64,000 bases of DNA from JANNMJ01 sp031425525 (GTDB lineage Bacteria > Bacteroidota > Bacteroidia > Cytophagales > Hymenobacteraceae), in contig JANPJM010000084.1 of NCBI GenBank assembly GCA_031425525.1, forward strand, positions 29,166 to 93,165. The letters run 5' to 3'. Below are positions 16,048 through 25,961 of the stretch, piece after piece. Made by a program: the position numbers and the translations under genes. Below the pieces are notes generated by a model, which saw only the letters and a list, made by a program, of their open reading frames with translations, ran no database searches and was not told where the DNA came from. Each line of letters opens with the position of its first letter. The first letter of the stretch is position 1.

Positions 16048-18603
16048 ATGGCTTCCTACCCCGCAGAATACGACCCTCGGCCTGATGCCTCGCTTGTGCA
16101 AGCCAACGCGGCGAATGCGCTCCAGCCCGTGGCTACGGAAGAATCGGTTTCGACGGATATCGACTTTGCGACCTTGCTCGCTGTCACACGGCGCAGCGTG
16201 GTCTGGATTATTCTGCTGCTGATCCTGAGTGTGGCCGGTGCACAGATCTTCATTCGTTATACCCGCCCCTTGTATGAATCGCGTGCGACCATTAAAGTCG
16301 ATGAAGATTCGCAGGCAAGCGCGCTGGGTTTGGAGCTGCAAGCGAAAGCAGCCACCCGGCCCGGTGGATCGAGCCGACTCGACGGCGAGGTAGAACTCAT
16401 TAAGTCCCAGGTACTCTATAATCAATTGAAAGACTCGCTAAACCTGCGCGTCAGTTATTTTGCCGAGGGTACGATGCTCGAAAGTGAGTTGTATAACAGT
16501 TCTCCTTTCTCTGTCACGACCGAATTGGTCGATCCTTCGCTATACAATCAGTCGTTTAACGTAGCACTGCTGGATTCGCAACGGGTTTCGATTCAATATA
16601 GCCTCAAGGGCGAAACCGTTGCCGGCGAATACCGAATCGGGCAACCGATCAAGGCGCCCGGCGTGATCATGACGCTAAACCTGAACCGCAATTTCACGCC
16701 CGAGGCTACCGATCAAAATTATTACTTTCTGATCAATAGCGACGCGCAGCTTTCGCAGTTCATTAATTCGACCCTTGATGTTCAGATTCTGAATCCAGAC
16801 GCGGGTACTATCTCCATCTCTTTTACCGACCATAGTCCCGTAAAGGCGCGCGATGTAGTGGTAAAAATAACCGAGTTGTATCGAGAAGCGAAGTTGCAAA
16901 GAGCTTCGCGCTCGGCGGCGCAGACACTCTCCTTTCTAGACGGACAGATTGCCGCCACCGGCGATTCGCTAGACCGGGTGGAACGCGATATGCAGAACTT
17001 CGTACGGACTTCCAAAGCGTACGACACTCGCGAACAGTTTGCTGATGATCAGCTTAAGCTCCGGGAGCTGCAAGATGGCCGCATAGAGCAAGAGAAACGG
17101 TTACGACAACTTAACTACGCCCAGCGCGCGGTTGATAGTCAGGTGGATTTGACCAACACCATCCTCACGCTAACCAGCCCGGAGGATGTGGCTATTCGCG
17201 CCGAATTGGAAGGGTTGAGTTCGCTGGCGCTTAATCGTAAAATCAAAGATCTAACCTATACGCCGGGCGCTACTGCCGTCGTGCAGCGCGATGAACTGAC
17301 ATTCGATTACTACCGTCGACGGATCGGTTCGCTCATTGAACAAGAGCGAAAAAAAATCGAGGAGTCGTTGGCACGCGTCAATCAGCGCGTTGGGGAGTTG
17401 AGCGCAAACGTAGCCGGCTTACCCGCGCAGGAAACCGAACGCAATCGCCTCAACCGGCGCCTCGAACTGTACAATAAGTTCGTGGGGACGCTGATGGATA
17501 AGAAAGTCAGCTACCAGATTTCCAAGGCCGGTACCACGCCTGATTTTCAGATTTTGGCGAATCCATCGGTGCCGACAGCGCCGATTTATCCGGAGAAATT
17601 CGTTGTGTACCTCATCGGCCTCGCCATCGGCGTGGTGATGAGTCTAGGGTTGGTTGCGGGGCGGTATTTTTCACATAATACCGTCACGAGTCTGCGGGAA
17701 CTGGAAACCAGCACCGGCGCCACCGTGCTGGGCGTCATTCCGACGTACACGAAGGAGAAGATGCTCGTCTCGCGGATGATTGTGGATAAAAATCCTAAAT
17801 CGGCCATCAGCGAAAGTATTCGTTCGATTCGGACGAATCTGGAGTTTTTGGGGAATACGAAACAGAAGCACCGCCTCATCACGATCACCTCAACGATCTC
17901 GGGTGAGGGCAAAACCTTCGTGGCGGTCAATTTGGGCGGCATCATCGCGCAGACCGGGCAGCGCGTGGTGCTGCTCGATATGGATATGCGGAAGCCGAAG
18001 GTGCATCTGGCCTTCGACGCCGAAAACACTAAGGGGATGAGTACGCTGCTCATCGATAAGCATACGGTGGCCGAGTGTATTCATAAAACCTCCATCGACA
18101 CGCTCGACCTGATTACGGCCGGCCCCACGCCGCCTAACCCATCGGAATTGATTCTGAGCCCGCGCTTCGACGAGATTCTCGCTGAATTGCGCCAATTGTA
18201 CGATGTCGTGATGATCGACACACCACCCGTGGGTCTGGTAACTGATGGGATGCTGATCATGCGCAAAGCCGACATTCCGATTTACATCGTGCGAGCGCAG
18301 TACTCACGGAAGGTGTTCCTCAAAAACATCAATAAGCTCATTCGCGTCAATGGGTTCAGCAACCTGAGTACGATTCTCAACGATGCGCAATCGTCGGGTT
18401 TGTACGGCTACGGATATGGCTATGGGTACGGCTATGGCTACGGCTACGGCAACGGAACCGGCTACGGCTACTACGAGGAAGTGGAAACCAAGGAACGCTC
18501 CGGCGGGCTGTTCGCGGGCTTGCGCTCGCGGCTGGCGAACGGCAGCACGTCGGCAACCGAAAAACCTAGTTCGGCGACCGACGCCGATGACGACGACGAA
18601 TAA
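16048..18603 (+). CDS. Exopolysaccharide chain-length regulator and tyrosine autokinase, Wzc-like
   Basis: The 851-residue protein has a Wzz domain between two membrane helices (about 50-70 and 520-540) with a long periplasmic coiled coil. The cytoplasmic BY-kinase follows: Walker A STISGEGKT at about 613-621, Walker A' LLDMDMRKP at about 642-650 and Walker B VVMIDTPP at about 720-727. The C-terminal tail (about 784-812) is an unusual run of alternating Tyr and Gly, carrying more Tyr than the usual phosphorylation cluster. Autophosphorylation of this tail normally controls polymer length and export. The PHP phosphatase gene 36 bp downstream should reverse it. Confidence 0.93.
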   Translation: MASYPAEYDPRPDASLVQANAANALQPVATEESVSTDIDFATLLAVTRRSVVWIILLLILSVAGAQIFIRYTRPLYESRATIKVDEDSQASALGLELQAKAATRPGGSSRLDGEVELIKSQVLYNQLKDSLNLRVSYFAEGTMLESELYNSSPFSVTTELVDPSLYNQSFNVALLDSQRVSIQYSLKGETVAGEYRIGQPIKAPGVIMTLNLNRNFTPEATDQNYYFLINSDAQLSQFINSTLDVQILNPDAGTISISFTDHSPVKARDVVVKITELYREAKLQRASRSAAQTLSFLDGQIAATGDSLDRVERDMQNFVRTSKAYDTREQFADDQLKLRELQDGRIEQEKRLRQLNYAQRAVDSQVDLTNTILTLTSPEDVAIRAELEGLSSLALNRKIKDLTYTPGATAVVQRDELTFDYYRRRIGSLIEQERKKIEESLARVNQRVGELSANVAGLPAQETERNRLNRRLELYNKFVGTLMDKKVSYQISKAGTTPDFQILANPSVPTAPIYPEKFVVYLIGLAIGVVMSLGLVAGRYFSHNTVTSLRELETSTGATVLGVIPTYTKEKMLVSRMIVDKNPKSAISESIRSIRTNLEFLGNTKQKHRLITITSTISGEGKTFVAVNLGGIIAQTGQRVVLLDMDMRKPKVHLAFDAENTKGMSTLLIDKHTVAECIHKTSIDTLDLITAGPTPPNPSELILSPRFDEILAELRQLYDVVMIDTPPVGLVTDGMLIMRKADIPIYIVRAQYSRKVFLKNINKLIRVNGFSNLSTILNDAQSSGLYGYGYGYGYGYGYGYGNGTGYGYYEEVETKERSGGLFAGLRSRLANGSTSATEKPSSATDADDDDE

Positions 18604-18639
18604 CCCATTTGGGCCGGTGCCCTCCCTGTCTCGCGGCCG

Positions 18640-19425
18640 ATGAGTTTTTGGAAACGCCTCTTTGCTTCTTCTGAGCAGACCGAAGCCGCGACGGTGGACA
18701 AGCCGAACAGTCGGCCGCTAGCCGTGCTAGGGGCCGATATGCATTCGCACGTATTGCCTGGTCTCGACGATGGGGCCGATACCGTGGAAGCAGGCGTGGA
18801 TTTGGTGCGTAAGCTGGCAGGCCTTGGCTACCGCCGCCTGATTGCGACGCCCCACATCATGGGCGATTTTTACAAGAATACCCCCGCTGGGGTGCGCGCC
18901 GCCCTGGCCACTCTAACGGAAGCCGTAACGGCCGAAGGCATCGACATCCAACTCGATTGCGCCGCCGAATACTACCTCGACGAGTGGTTTTTGCCGCGCC
19001 TGACCGCCGCCGATGGCATCCTGAGCTTTGGCGGTGACAGCCAGTACGTGCTCCTCGAAACGTCGTATATCAACGAATCGCGGATGCTGACGCAGGCTAT
19101 TTTCGAGTTGCGGGCGGGCGGGTATCAGCCCATCATCGCGCACCCGGAGCGCTACAAGTATTTGCACAGCCGGATGGATGACGCCGCCGAATGGCGCGAT
19201 AAAGGCGCGCTGCTACAGGTAAACCTCAACTCGCTGGCTGGCTATTATGGACCCGCCGAGCGCCGCGCCGCCGAGCAGCTCATCGACCGCAAGCTCATCG
19301 ATTTTGCCGGGACCGATGCTCACGGCCTCAAACACATTGCCGTGCTGACCAACCTGCACGCCTCGCCTTATCTCAACAAGCTGCTGGCGCTGCCGTTGCG
19401 CAACCAGGAGTTACTCGCGGCATGA
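18640..19425 (+). CDS. PHP-type protein-tyrosine phosphatase, CpsB/YwqE family
   Basis: The 261-residue protein carries the PHP metal-site motifs DMHSHVLPGLDDG (about 33-45), ATPHI, AHPERY and GTDAHG. Members of the CpsB/CapC/YwqE family remove phosphate from the Tyr tail of BY-kinases. Its position directly behind the kinase supports that role. The first 25 residues precede the domain and look unstructured. The stop overlaps the next gene as ATGA. Confidence 0.9.
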   Translation: MSFWKRLFASSEQTEAATVDKPNSRPLAVLGADMHSHVLPGLDDGADTVEAGVDLVRKLAGLGYRRLIATPHIMGDFYKNTPAGVRAALATLTEAVTAEGIDIQLDCAAEYYLDEWFLPRLTAADGILSFGGDSQYVLLETSYINESRMLTQAIFELRAGGYQPIIAHPERYKYLHSRMDDAAEWRDKGALLQVNLNSLAGYYGPAERRAAEQLIDRKLIDFAGTDAHGLKHIAVLTNLHASPYLNKLLALPLRNQELLAA

Positions 19426-20429
19426 CGTACTTCATCACCGGTGGCAGCGGCCTGGTGGGCCAGTGGCTGCTGGCGGCACTGTTGCGAACGGGCGCGCAGG
19501 TGCGGGCATCGTACCGCAGCACGCCCCCTACTTTACTGCCTGAAGGCGCGGCGGCAACCGCCGTAGAATGGATGGAGGGCAATATCCTAGACCCGCTTTT
19601 CTTGCAAGAAGCCGTGGCGGGGGTCGATGTCGTGATTCATACGGCGGCACTCGTCTCGTTTGCGCCGCGCGATGCCGACCGCCTCTGGCAAATCAACGTC
19701 GAGGGCACGGCCAACGTGGTGAATGCGCTGTTGACGCACGCCCCCACCGCCCGGTTGCTGCACGTAAGTAGCGTAGCCGCGCTGGGGCCGCCGGCACCAG
19801 GCACCACCACCGTCACGGAGAGCAGCCTGTGGGACGAAGCCGGCGAGCATTCGGTGTACGCCAAATCGAAATTTGCCGCCGAGCAAGAGGTCTGGCGCGG
19901 GCTGAACGAGGGATTGAGCGGCGCTATCGTGAACCCATCGGTCATTGTCGGCCCCGGCGATCCGCGCCGTTCCTCGACCCAACTTTTTCGGTACGCCGCC
20001 GAAGAGCATCGATTTTACCCACCGGGCAACGTCAATCTCGTCGATGTACGCGATGTGGTGGCCGCCTTGCTGGCTTTGGCTACGGCGCCACTTACGCACC
20101 TCGGCGCGCAGTACGTGTTGAGCGCGGGCACACTGCCGTATGTCGATTTTTTTGGGATGGCCGCTACTGCTCTCGGCCGTCGCCCGCCGGGGCGCCCGCT
20201 GCCGCCATTGCTGGCCGAAGCCTTGTGGCGCATCGAGGCCGTGCGCGCCCGTCTGACGGGTGCTGCCCCGCTGCTCACGCGCGAAACGGCGCGCGTGGCG
20301 CGCCGGACATCGGTGTTCGATGGCAGCCGTGCTAGTCGCGTTTTGGGGGTAGACTACCGCTCGCCCACGGATTCGGTGGCGTGGGCTGCCGCCGAGTTGT
20401 ATCGCCACGGACTGGGCGTGCACCCTTGA
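19422..20429 (+). CDS. Extended short-chain dehydrogenase / NAD-dependent epimerase family
   Basis: A 335-residue extended SDR with the N-terminal dinucleotide motif GGSGLVG (7-13), the NVEGTANVVNA helix, a VSSVAALG strand and the catalytic YxxxK at Y146-K150 (YAKSK). Overall it resembles dihydroflavonol-reductase-like or sugar-nucleotide SDRs. The substrate cannot be read from the sequence. The four-base overlap with the phosphatase gene makes a polysaccharide-linked role plausible. Confidence 0.85.
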   Translation: MTYFITGGSGLVGQWLLAALLRTGAQVRASYRSTPPTLLPEGAAATAVEWMEGNILDPLFLQEAVAGVDVVIHTAALVSFAPRDADRLWQINVEGTANVVNALLTHAPTARLLHVSSVAALGPPAPGTTTVTESSLWDEAGEHSVYAKSKFAAEQEVWRGLNEGLSGAIVNPSVIVGPGDPRRSSTQLFRYAAEEHRFYPPGNVNLVDVRDVVAALLALATAPLTHLGAQYVLSAGTLPYVDFFGMAATALGRRPPGRPLPPLLAEALWRIEAVRARLTGAAPLLTRETARVARRTSVFDGSRASRVLGVDYRSPTDSVAWAAAELYRHGLGVHP

Positions 20430-20501
20430 AGCGGCAGCCTGCCTTGCCCACCAAACTTTTTATCCCGACCTTAGAGTTCGGACAGGAAGCCGGCCGCCGT
20501 T

Positions 20502-20526
20502 AGGGCGTCGCTGCTTCGCCCTTTTT
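20502..20526 (+). terminator. Weak terminator after the polysaccharide operon
   Basis: AGGGCG (20502-20507) pairs with CGCCCT (20517-20522) and is followed by TTTT. The stem is short. Confidence 0.35.
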
Positions 20527-20542
20527 CAGTTGATCCAACCTT

Positions 20543-21958
20543 ATGCACAACGACCCGTCGAGTGAGCCAAGCGCCAACGAAGTCCGCCGAACGGTGCGGC
20601 GCTTCGAGGAAATGCTTGCCACGCACGCGGCCGTGTTCTTCGATTTGAGCGATTTTGAGTTGCTCATCGACCACTACACCGGCCGACAGGAGTACGATCA
20701 AGCCTTGCGCGCGTGCGAAACGGCCCTCGAACAGTACCCGTTTTCGGCCGATTTGCTCATCGACAAAGCGCAAGTACTCGCGATGCTCAGCCGCACGGCC
20801 GAGGCGCTACGCGTAATAGATGGCGTGGCCGAGCGCGAGCCTTCCAACCCGGACGTAGCCATCACGCGCGGCATCATCTACTCGCAGCGCGCTGATTTCG
20901 AGCGCGCCGTGGCTTTTTTTCAAGAGGGATTGACCCAAAGCGGTCCTGAAGCTGACCGCGACGACGTGCAGTTCAACCTTGGGTTGGCGTACCAGCATTG
21001 GGGTAAGCCGCGAGCTGCTGCCCGCCATTACCAACAAGCCTTGCGCCTCAACCCCGCCAACGAAGCGGCGGCGCATGAACTACTGCAATGCTGGGAATTG
21101 AGCGACGAGTTGGCCGCTGCTCCGGCGTTTTTTCAGCAATTCGTCGATGCCGACCCGTTCGCGGCGCGCGCGTGGTTCAATCTGGGGTTGGCGCATTTGC
21201 GGCTCGAACACACCGACGACGCCCATGACGCTTTCGAGTACGCGACGCTTACGGAAGCCGACTTTCACGCCGCCTATAATTATTTGGGCCAAACGCTGGT
21301 CTTGCGCAACGATTACCGGAGCGCCCTCGACGCGTTTGGGCAGAGCTTCCCCGCCGGCCACCCCACCACCGAAGCGCTCTGCAACCTCGGCGAATGCCAC
21401 GAAAAACTGCTCGAATGGCCCGACGCCAAGCGCTATTACCAGCGCGCCCTGGAACTGGATCAGCAGACCGACGAAGCCTGGTTTGGCCTCGGCATGGTGT
21501 TGGCCGGGCAGGAACGGTGGTTTGAAGCCCTGCACTACATCCGCAAAGCGTTGGCGCTCTACGATGAATCGGGGGAGTACTGGTTGGGGCTGGCGCGCTG
21601 CGAGTACCAAGTGGGCAACGTGGTAAGCGCGTTGGAAGCCTACGAACGCGCCACCACCGCCGATCCCGCCTCCGCCGACGCGTGGGTGGGCTGGGCAACC
21701 GTGCTTTTCGAGCAAGGCCATTACGAGGAAGCAGCCGACCTGGTGAAAGCCGCGCTCGAAGCCACTCCCGACGATGCCGACCTCCATTACCGCGCTTGCG
21801 CCTACCTGCTGGCGGCCGGCCGCTACCGCGCGGCCTACGAGTATCTCGAAACGGGCCTACTTTTGGACTTCGAAAAGCATTCCGTGCTTTTCGAGTACAT
21901 GCCGAATCTGGCCTCGCAACCTACGTTGTTGCGGCTGATCGAGCAATATCGGAAGTAG
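20543..21958 (+). CDS. Tetratricopeptide repeat protein
   Basis: This 471-residue, mostly alpha-helical protein consists almost entirely of TPR units of about 34 residues, seen in segments such as FNLGLAYQHWGKPRAAARHY, AWFNLGLAHLRLEHTDDAHD and AWFGLGMVLAGQERWFEALH. There is no signal peptide, so it is probably a cytoplasmic scaffold. TPR proteins of this type are common near envelope and type IX secretion genes in Bacteroidota. Its partner is unknown. Confidence 0.85.
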   Translation: MHNDPSSEPSANEVRRTVRRFEEMLATHAAVFFDLSDFELLIDHYTGRQEYDQALRACETALEQYPFSADLLIDKAQVLAMLSRTAEALRVIDGVAEREPSNPDVAITRGIIYSQRADFERAVAFFQEGLTQSGPEADRDDVQFNLGLAYQHWGKPRAAARHYQQALRLNPANEAAAHELLQCWELSDELAAAPAFFQQFVDADPFAARAWFNLGLAHLRLEHTDDAHDAFEYATLTEADFHAAYNYLGQTLVLRNDYRSALDAFGQSFPAGHPTTEALCNLGECHEKLLEWPDAKRYYQRALELDQQTDEAWFGLGMVLAGQERWFEALHYIRKALALYDESGEYWLGLARCEYQVGNVVSALEAYERATTADPASADAWVGWATVLFEQGHYEEAADLVKAALEATPDDADLHYRACAYLLAAGRYRAAYEYLETGLLLDFEKHSVLFEYMPNLASQPTLLRLIEQYRK

Positions 21959-22024
21959 TGAGCAGTGAGTAATTACCCGTGAGTAATGATGGGTGATTAA
22001 TCACTTCCAAAGACACCCTTTTTA

Positions 22025-22858
22025 ATGAATTACGCGCTTTCGCAACTACCTGACCGCACGGCCAAACCACGCGATCAGGGTTTTACTATGGTGATGGACA
22101 AGGGCCTGAGTGTCCGGGAAGTCGAAGATTTTCTGGAAGTCGGCGCCCCGTACACCGATATCGTCAAGCTCGGCTGGGCTACGTCGTACGTCACGCCCAA
22201 CCTCACGCGCAAGCTGGAAGTGTACCGCGAAGCCGGCGTGCCGACCTACTTCGGCGGTACGCTGTTCGAGGCGTTCATCATCCGAAATCAATTCGATGAT
22301 TACCGCCGTTTGCTCGATACGTTTCAGATGGAATACTGCGAAGTTTCGGACGGTTCGCTCGAACTCCCCCACGAGAAAAAGTGTGAGTTTATTCGCACGC
22401 TCAGCCAGCAGGTGAAGGTTTTGAGCGAAGTTGGCTCCAAGGACGCCGAAAAGATCATTCCGCCCTACAAGTGGATTCAGCAGATGAAAACCGAGTTGGA
22501 AGCAGGCTCGGAAAAAGTCATCGGCGAAGCGCGCGAGGCGGGCAATGTGGGCCTGTTTCGCTCCACGGGCGAGGTGCGTTCCGGGCTGGTGGAGGAAATT
22601 CTGACGCAGGTGCCGTTTGAGAGCATCATTTGGGAAGCGCCGCAGAAGGCGCAGCAAGTGTGGTTCATCAAGATGCTCGGCGCGAACGTGAACCTCGGCA
22701 ACATTGCGCCGAATGAGATCATCTCCTTGGAAACCATTCGGTTGGGTTTGCGCGGCGACACCTTCACCGACTTCCTCGACATGGATGCCGTAGATCCGAT
22801 GTTCAAGGCCGTGCCGGAGGTGAAGCACCGTCCCGGCACCTCGATGCCCCGCGGATGA
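22025..22858 (+). CDS. comA: Phosphosulfolactate synthase
   Basis: The 277-residue protein matches the ComA family: GFTMVMDKGLSVREVEDFL, DIVKLGWATSYV, a YFGGTLFEAF segment and VNLGNIAPNEIISLETIRLG. ComA adds sulfite to phosphoenolpyruvate to make phosphosulfolactate, the first step to sulfolactate in coenzyme M synthesis of methanogens. Bacteroidota make no coenzyme M; a route to sulfonate precursors of their sulfonolipids is a reasonable inference. The gene overlaps the next membrane protein by ATGA, so the two are coupled. Confidence 0.88.
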   Translation: MNYALSQLPDRTAKPRDQGFTMVMDKGLSVREVEDFLEVGAPYTDIVKLGWATSYVTPNLTRKLEVYREAGVPTYFGGTLFEAFIIRNQFDDYRRLLDTFQMEYCEVSDGSLELPHEKKCEFIRTLSQQVKVLSEVGSKDAEKIIPPYKWIQQMKTELEAGSEKVIGEAREAGNVGLFRSTGEVRSGLVEEILTQVPFESIIWEAPQKAQQVWFIKMLGANVNLGNIAPNEIISLETIRLGLRGDTFTDFLDMDAVDPMFKAVPEVKHRPGTSMPRG

Positions 22859-24333
22859 AGTTAGCCGCTTTCCGGCCCTACCTGACGTGGCTTCTGGCGC
22901 TGTTGGTTATTGCTGATTTGGTGTATTCGGGGTTTCAACACTTTTCCGTCTCCCTGGACGGCGACTTGTCGGCAATCGTTGTGCCCGCCCCGTGGTACAG
23001 TAAAGTACTCATCGACCCCCTCGGTCTGAGCGCGTTGCTCCGGCATGAAGTGTACCCAGCGACCAACCGCTATGCCATCCACGCGACAATGGCGGCCTAC
23101 TTTCGGCATGTTCCGCTGGGGTTAGGGCTCGTGGTGCCGCCTATCACCAGTGTTTATCTGGCGTGCGCCTTGTTCAAGCTCGGCGTGCAAATTGGGTTAT
23201 TGTACCTACTCACGGGGTATGCCAGCGGGCGATGGCGCCCTCGGGGACTACGATTTTGGGGTACGGCGGCGCTCATCGCGCCGCTGTTCCAAACCTTTGG
23301 TTTTCAGGGGGAGATGGGTGCCGTGATGGCGTCGATCACGTACTGTTTTTTCTTTTCGTGGCCGCTGCTGGTATTGCTGGTGTGGCTACGGCCTTTCTAC
23401 GTGGCACAAGGCGTCGATAGCCGTTTTAATCCACGAGCTTCTACCGTATTTGCGCTGCTGGCGCTCGTTCCGTATTTGGCCCTTGGGGCGCCTGTGGTCA
23501 GCGGGGTTGCCATTGTGTTGATCCCGGGAATGTGGCTAACGTGGGCGATTAGTCAGGTCCGGCAAACGCGCGGGTTGCCGAGCTGGGCCGCGCGCCTCGA
23601 TGCAGCGTGGGACGCCATTCCGCGTCGAGCGGCGCTCATCACCGGCGGGCTGATGGTATGGGTGGTGTACTCGGTGTACATCGGGCTGTTTAATACCGAG
23701 AACCAGGCTGTGCCTATGCCGCTGGCCGAACGTTATGCGCTGACCTGGTTGGCGCTGACCGAGATTTTCGGCAGCCAGCGGGGCACACAGATGCTGTTGG
23801 GTGCTTTTGCGTTTAACGCCGCGCTGCTGGGGTGGCTGGCGTGGCGCACGCCATCGGCGATGGAGCCCCGTCGATTATTGAAAATTCTGGGCTGGGTGTT
23901 CGCATTTTCCCTGATTTACGTTGTGCTGGCCCCTTTGGGTGGGTACCGGCACTACCGGCCGCATATCCTACGGTACGACCTTCTCCTGCCGATCACATTA
24001 GCACTGATGGCGTGCTACGGCGCTACGACTATGTACCTGATAGGGACGCTGACCCGCGGCGCACGCGCAGCTTACCTGCTCGCGGCAATCAGCCTGGCGG
24101 TCATCTACACCCGTGTCGATCACGATAAAGGCCCGCGTGCGTTTTACAAATGCGAGGTAGCGGCGCTCACCATACTCTCGCACGCCACCGAACCAGTGGT
24201 CGTACTCCCGCGCGATTGCAATGTGATGGCGTGGGGATTCACCGACGACCCCGCCTACTCGGAGACCAACGTGCAGCTTCTACGCCTGTGGGGCGTAGCT
24301 CCGCCTGTGGTGCGCCTCTATCAGCAGAAATAG
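22855..24333 (+). CDS. Polytopic membrane protein, first of a tandem paralogous pair
   Basis: The 492-residue product has about ten membrane helices. Right after the first helix is an acidic motif, LDGDLSAIVVPA (34-45), which in position resembles the catalytic Asp of GT-C fold glycosyltransferases in the first outer loop. A conserved LGGYRHYRPHILRYD segment lies late in the protein, and a soluble C-terminal tail of about 60 residues follows the last helix. The next gene encodes a clear paralogue. I recognise no named family; a polyprenyl-sugar or lipid-modifying enzyme is inference. Coupling to comA by an ATGA overlap is the best clue to function. Confidence 0.75.
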   Translation: MKLAAFRPYLTWLLALLVIADLVYSGFQHFSVSLDGDLSAIVVPAPWYSKVLIDPLGLSALLRHEVYPATNRYAIHATMAAYFRHVPLGLGLVVPPITSVYLACALFKLGVQIGLLYLLTGYASGRWRPRGLRFWGTAALIAPLFQTFGFQGEMGAVMASITYCFFFSWPLLVLLVWLRPFYVAQGVDSRFNPRASTVFALLALVPYLALGAPVVSGVAIVLIPGMWLTWAISQVRQTRGLPSWAARLDAAWDAIPRRAALITGGLMVWVVYSVYIGLFNTENQAVPMPLAERYALTWLALTEIFGSQRGTQMLLGAFAFNAALLGWLAWRTPSAMEPRRLLKILGWVFAFSLIYVVLAPLGGYRHYRPHILRYDLLLPITLALMACYGATTMYLIGTLTRGARAAYLLAAISLAVIYTRVDHDKGPRAFYKCEVAALTILSHATEPVVVLPRDCNVMAWGFTDDPAYSETNVQLLRLWGVAPPVVRLYQQK

Positions 24334-24346
24334 TGCGCCCTGCCAA

Positions 24347-25897
24347 ATGCCTGTAGTTGGCCACCGTCGACGTTTGCCACTCATACAATTGCTTGGCCTG
24401 CTGGGGTTGATTGTGCTGGTCATTCTCGATTTGGCGTTTTCAGCGATTCAACACTACCAAGTGCCCCTCGATGGCGATATTTCGGCCATTGTGGTACCAG
24501 CCGCGCGCTATCAGCACGTCTTGACCGACCCGTTGGGGCTGGCCGCGTGGCGCGGAGAAGTGTACGCGGCGCCAAACCGTTTTTTCTCGCACTACGCTAT
24601 GGTTGCGTGGTGCCGCGCGGTGCCGGGAGCGCTTCAAAATCTTGACCTGAAGCCGATTGCGAGTGTGTACGGCGCCAGCGCGCTCTTCAAGACGGGGGTG
24701 CAACTGGCCTTGCTCGTGCTGCTGGCGGGCTACGCCGGAGGCACGCTGAACATCCGGCGGCGCACCTTTTGGCTGGCCGCTGTGCTGTTGGCACCGCTCT
24801 TTCAAACTGTTGGGTATCAGGTGCAGATGGGTATCATCGACCGCGCCCTGACGTATAATTTCTTTTACGCCCTGCCGCTTACTATGCTCTTACTGCTGCT
24901 GTGGCCATTTTACGCGGCGGCGCGGCGCGGGCAGCCGCTGCGGCTGAGTTGGGGAACCACGGGTTTGCTGCTGGCCCTAGCACTGGTGGTAGCCTTGAGC
25001 GGCGCCGTGGCGACGGGCGTCGTGAGCGTGTTGCTGCCCGGTTTGGCGCTGTGGTGGGCCGCACGACACTGGCGCGGCGCGGCGGACGGCGTGACGACGC
25101 GCGCCCGCCAAGCCCTGGCGCCCCTAACGAGCTTGCCACTACGGCCCGTCTTGGTGCTGGTGGGGCTGGGCGCCCTCTCGCTGTATTCGCTCTGGATTGG
25201 TCGGCAAAACAGTGAAAACGCGTCGGTGGCGCACGTCTCGCTCGTGGCGCGGTATGGGCGGCTGGCGCAAGGGTTGGGCTATGTACTGACCGGCAAGCTT
25301 GGGCTACCGCTGCTCATTCTCGGCGCCGGATGCAATTTGCTGCTCTTACGCCGATGGGCCGGAGAGTTGAGCGCCGCCGGCGGCACCACGAGCGCCGCCT
25401 TCTGGACGCGCGCGGCTACCGCCCTCGGCGTTTTCACGCTTGCGTACTTGTTGTTACTGCCGTTGGGCGGCTATCGCGAATACCGCGAATACGTCGTGCG
25501 CTACGACACTTTTCTGCCGATAACCCTCGGCCTCTGCATTCTTTTTGCGGGCACGGCCGTCGAGCTATTGCGGCAGCTACCAACCAAGCGCCGGCAGACG
25601 TACGCCGCCGGCCTGACCACGCTGGTGCTACTTTTCGTCATCGCCGACCACCGCCTTACCCTGCGGCCCGCCGAAAGCAACCTCGCCGAGCGCGCCGCGA
25701 TGGCGCAATTAGCCGTTGCCTCACCCACAAATAAACCAGTGGCGCTGCCCCCCGGCACCCGCCTCATGACCTGGGACGACGGGGCCGACCCCGCCATTGC
25801 GGCGCTGAACGCCGAGTTGCTGTACCGCTGGCACGTTACGGCGCGCCCGGTGCCGTATGTGCCGACGGCCGCTGCCAACCCGCGTAACCTGCGCTAA
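24347..25897 (+). CDS. Polytopic membrane protein, second of the tandem pair
   Basis: This 516-residue product shares motifs along its whole length with the preceding one: LDGDISAIVVPA (41-52), VYGASALFKTGVQLALLVLL, APLFQTVGYQVQMG, LGGYREYREYVVRYD and a short soluble C-terminus. About ten to eleven helices are predicted by eye. Only 13 bp separates it from its neighbour. Both tails contain a similar motif (VVVLPRDCNVMAW against VALPPGTRLMTWDD). The pair arose by duplication and has diverged considerably. Confidence 0.75.
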   Translation: MPVVGHRRRLPLIQLLGLLGLIVLVILDLAFSAIQHYQVPLDGDISAIVVPAARYQHVLTDPLGLAAWRGEVYAAPNRFFSHYAMVAWCRAVPGALQNLDLKPIASVYGASALFKTGVQLALLVLLAGYAGGTLNIRRRTFWLAAVLLAPLFQTVGYQVQMGIIDRALTYNFFYALPLTMLLLLLWPFYAAARRGQPLRLSWGTTGLLLALALVVALSGAVATGVVSVLLPGLALWWAARHWRGAADGVTTRARQALAPLTSLPLRPVLVLVGLGALSLYSLWIGRQNSENASVAHVSLVARYGRLAQGLGYVLTGKLGLPLLILGAGCNLLLLRRWAGELSAAGGTTSAAFWTRAATALGVFTLAYLLLLPLGGYREYREYVVRYDTFLPITLGLCILFAGTAVELLRQLPTKRRQTYAAGLTTLVLLFVIADHRLTLRPAESNLAERAAMAQLAVASPTNKPVALPPGTRLMTWDDGADPAIAALNAELLYRWHVTARPVPYVPTAAANPRNLR

Positions 25898-25921
25898 CCC
25901 GCCGCCCCGCAGATGCGGCAA

Positions 25922-25929
25922 TACCTTTG
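25922..25929 (+). promoter_or_regulatory. -7 box upstream of the DedA gene
   Basis: TACCTTTG is a full consensus match. About 53 nt separate it from the ATG at 25983; a GC hairpin followed by seven T lies between (25962-25982). Confidence 0.5.
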
Positions 25930-25961
25930 CGGCCACCGGCGGCTCATTGCTGCTTACAGAC

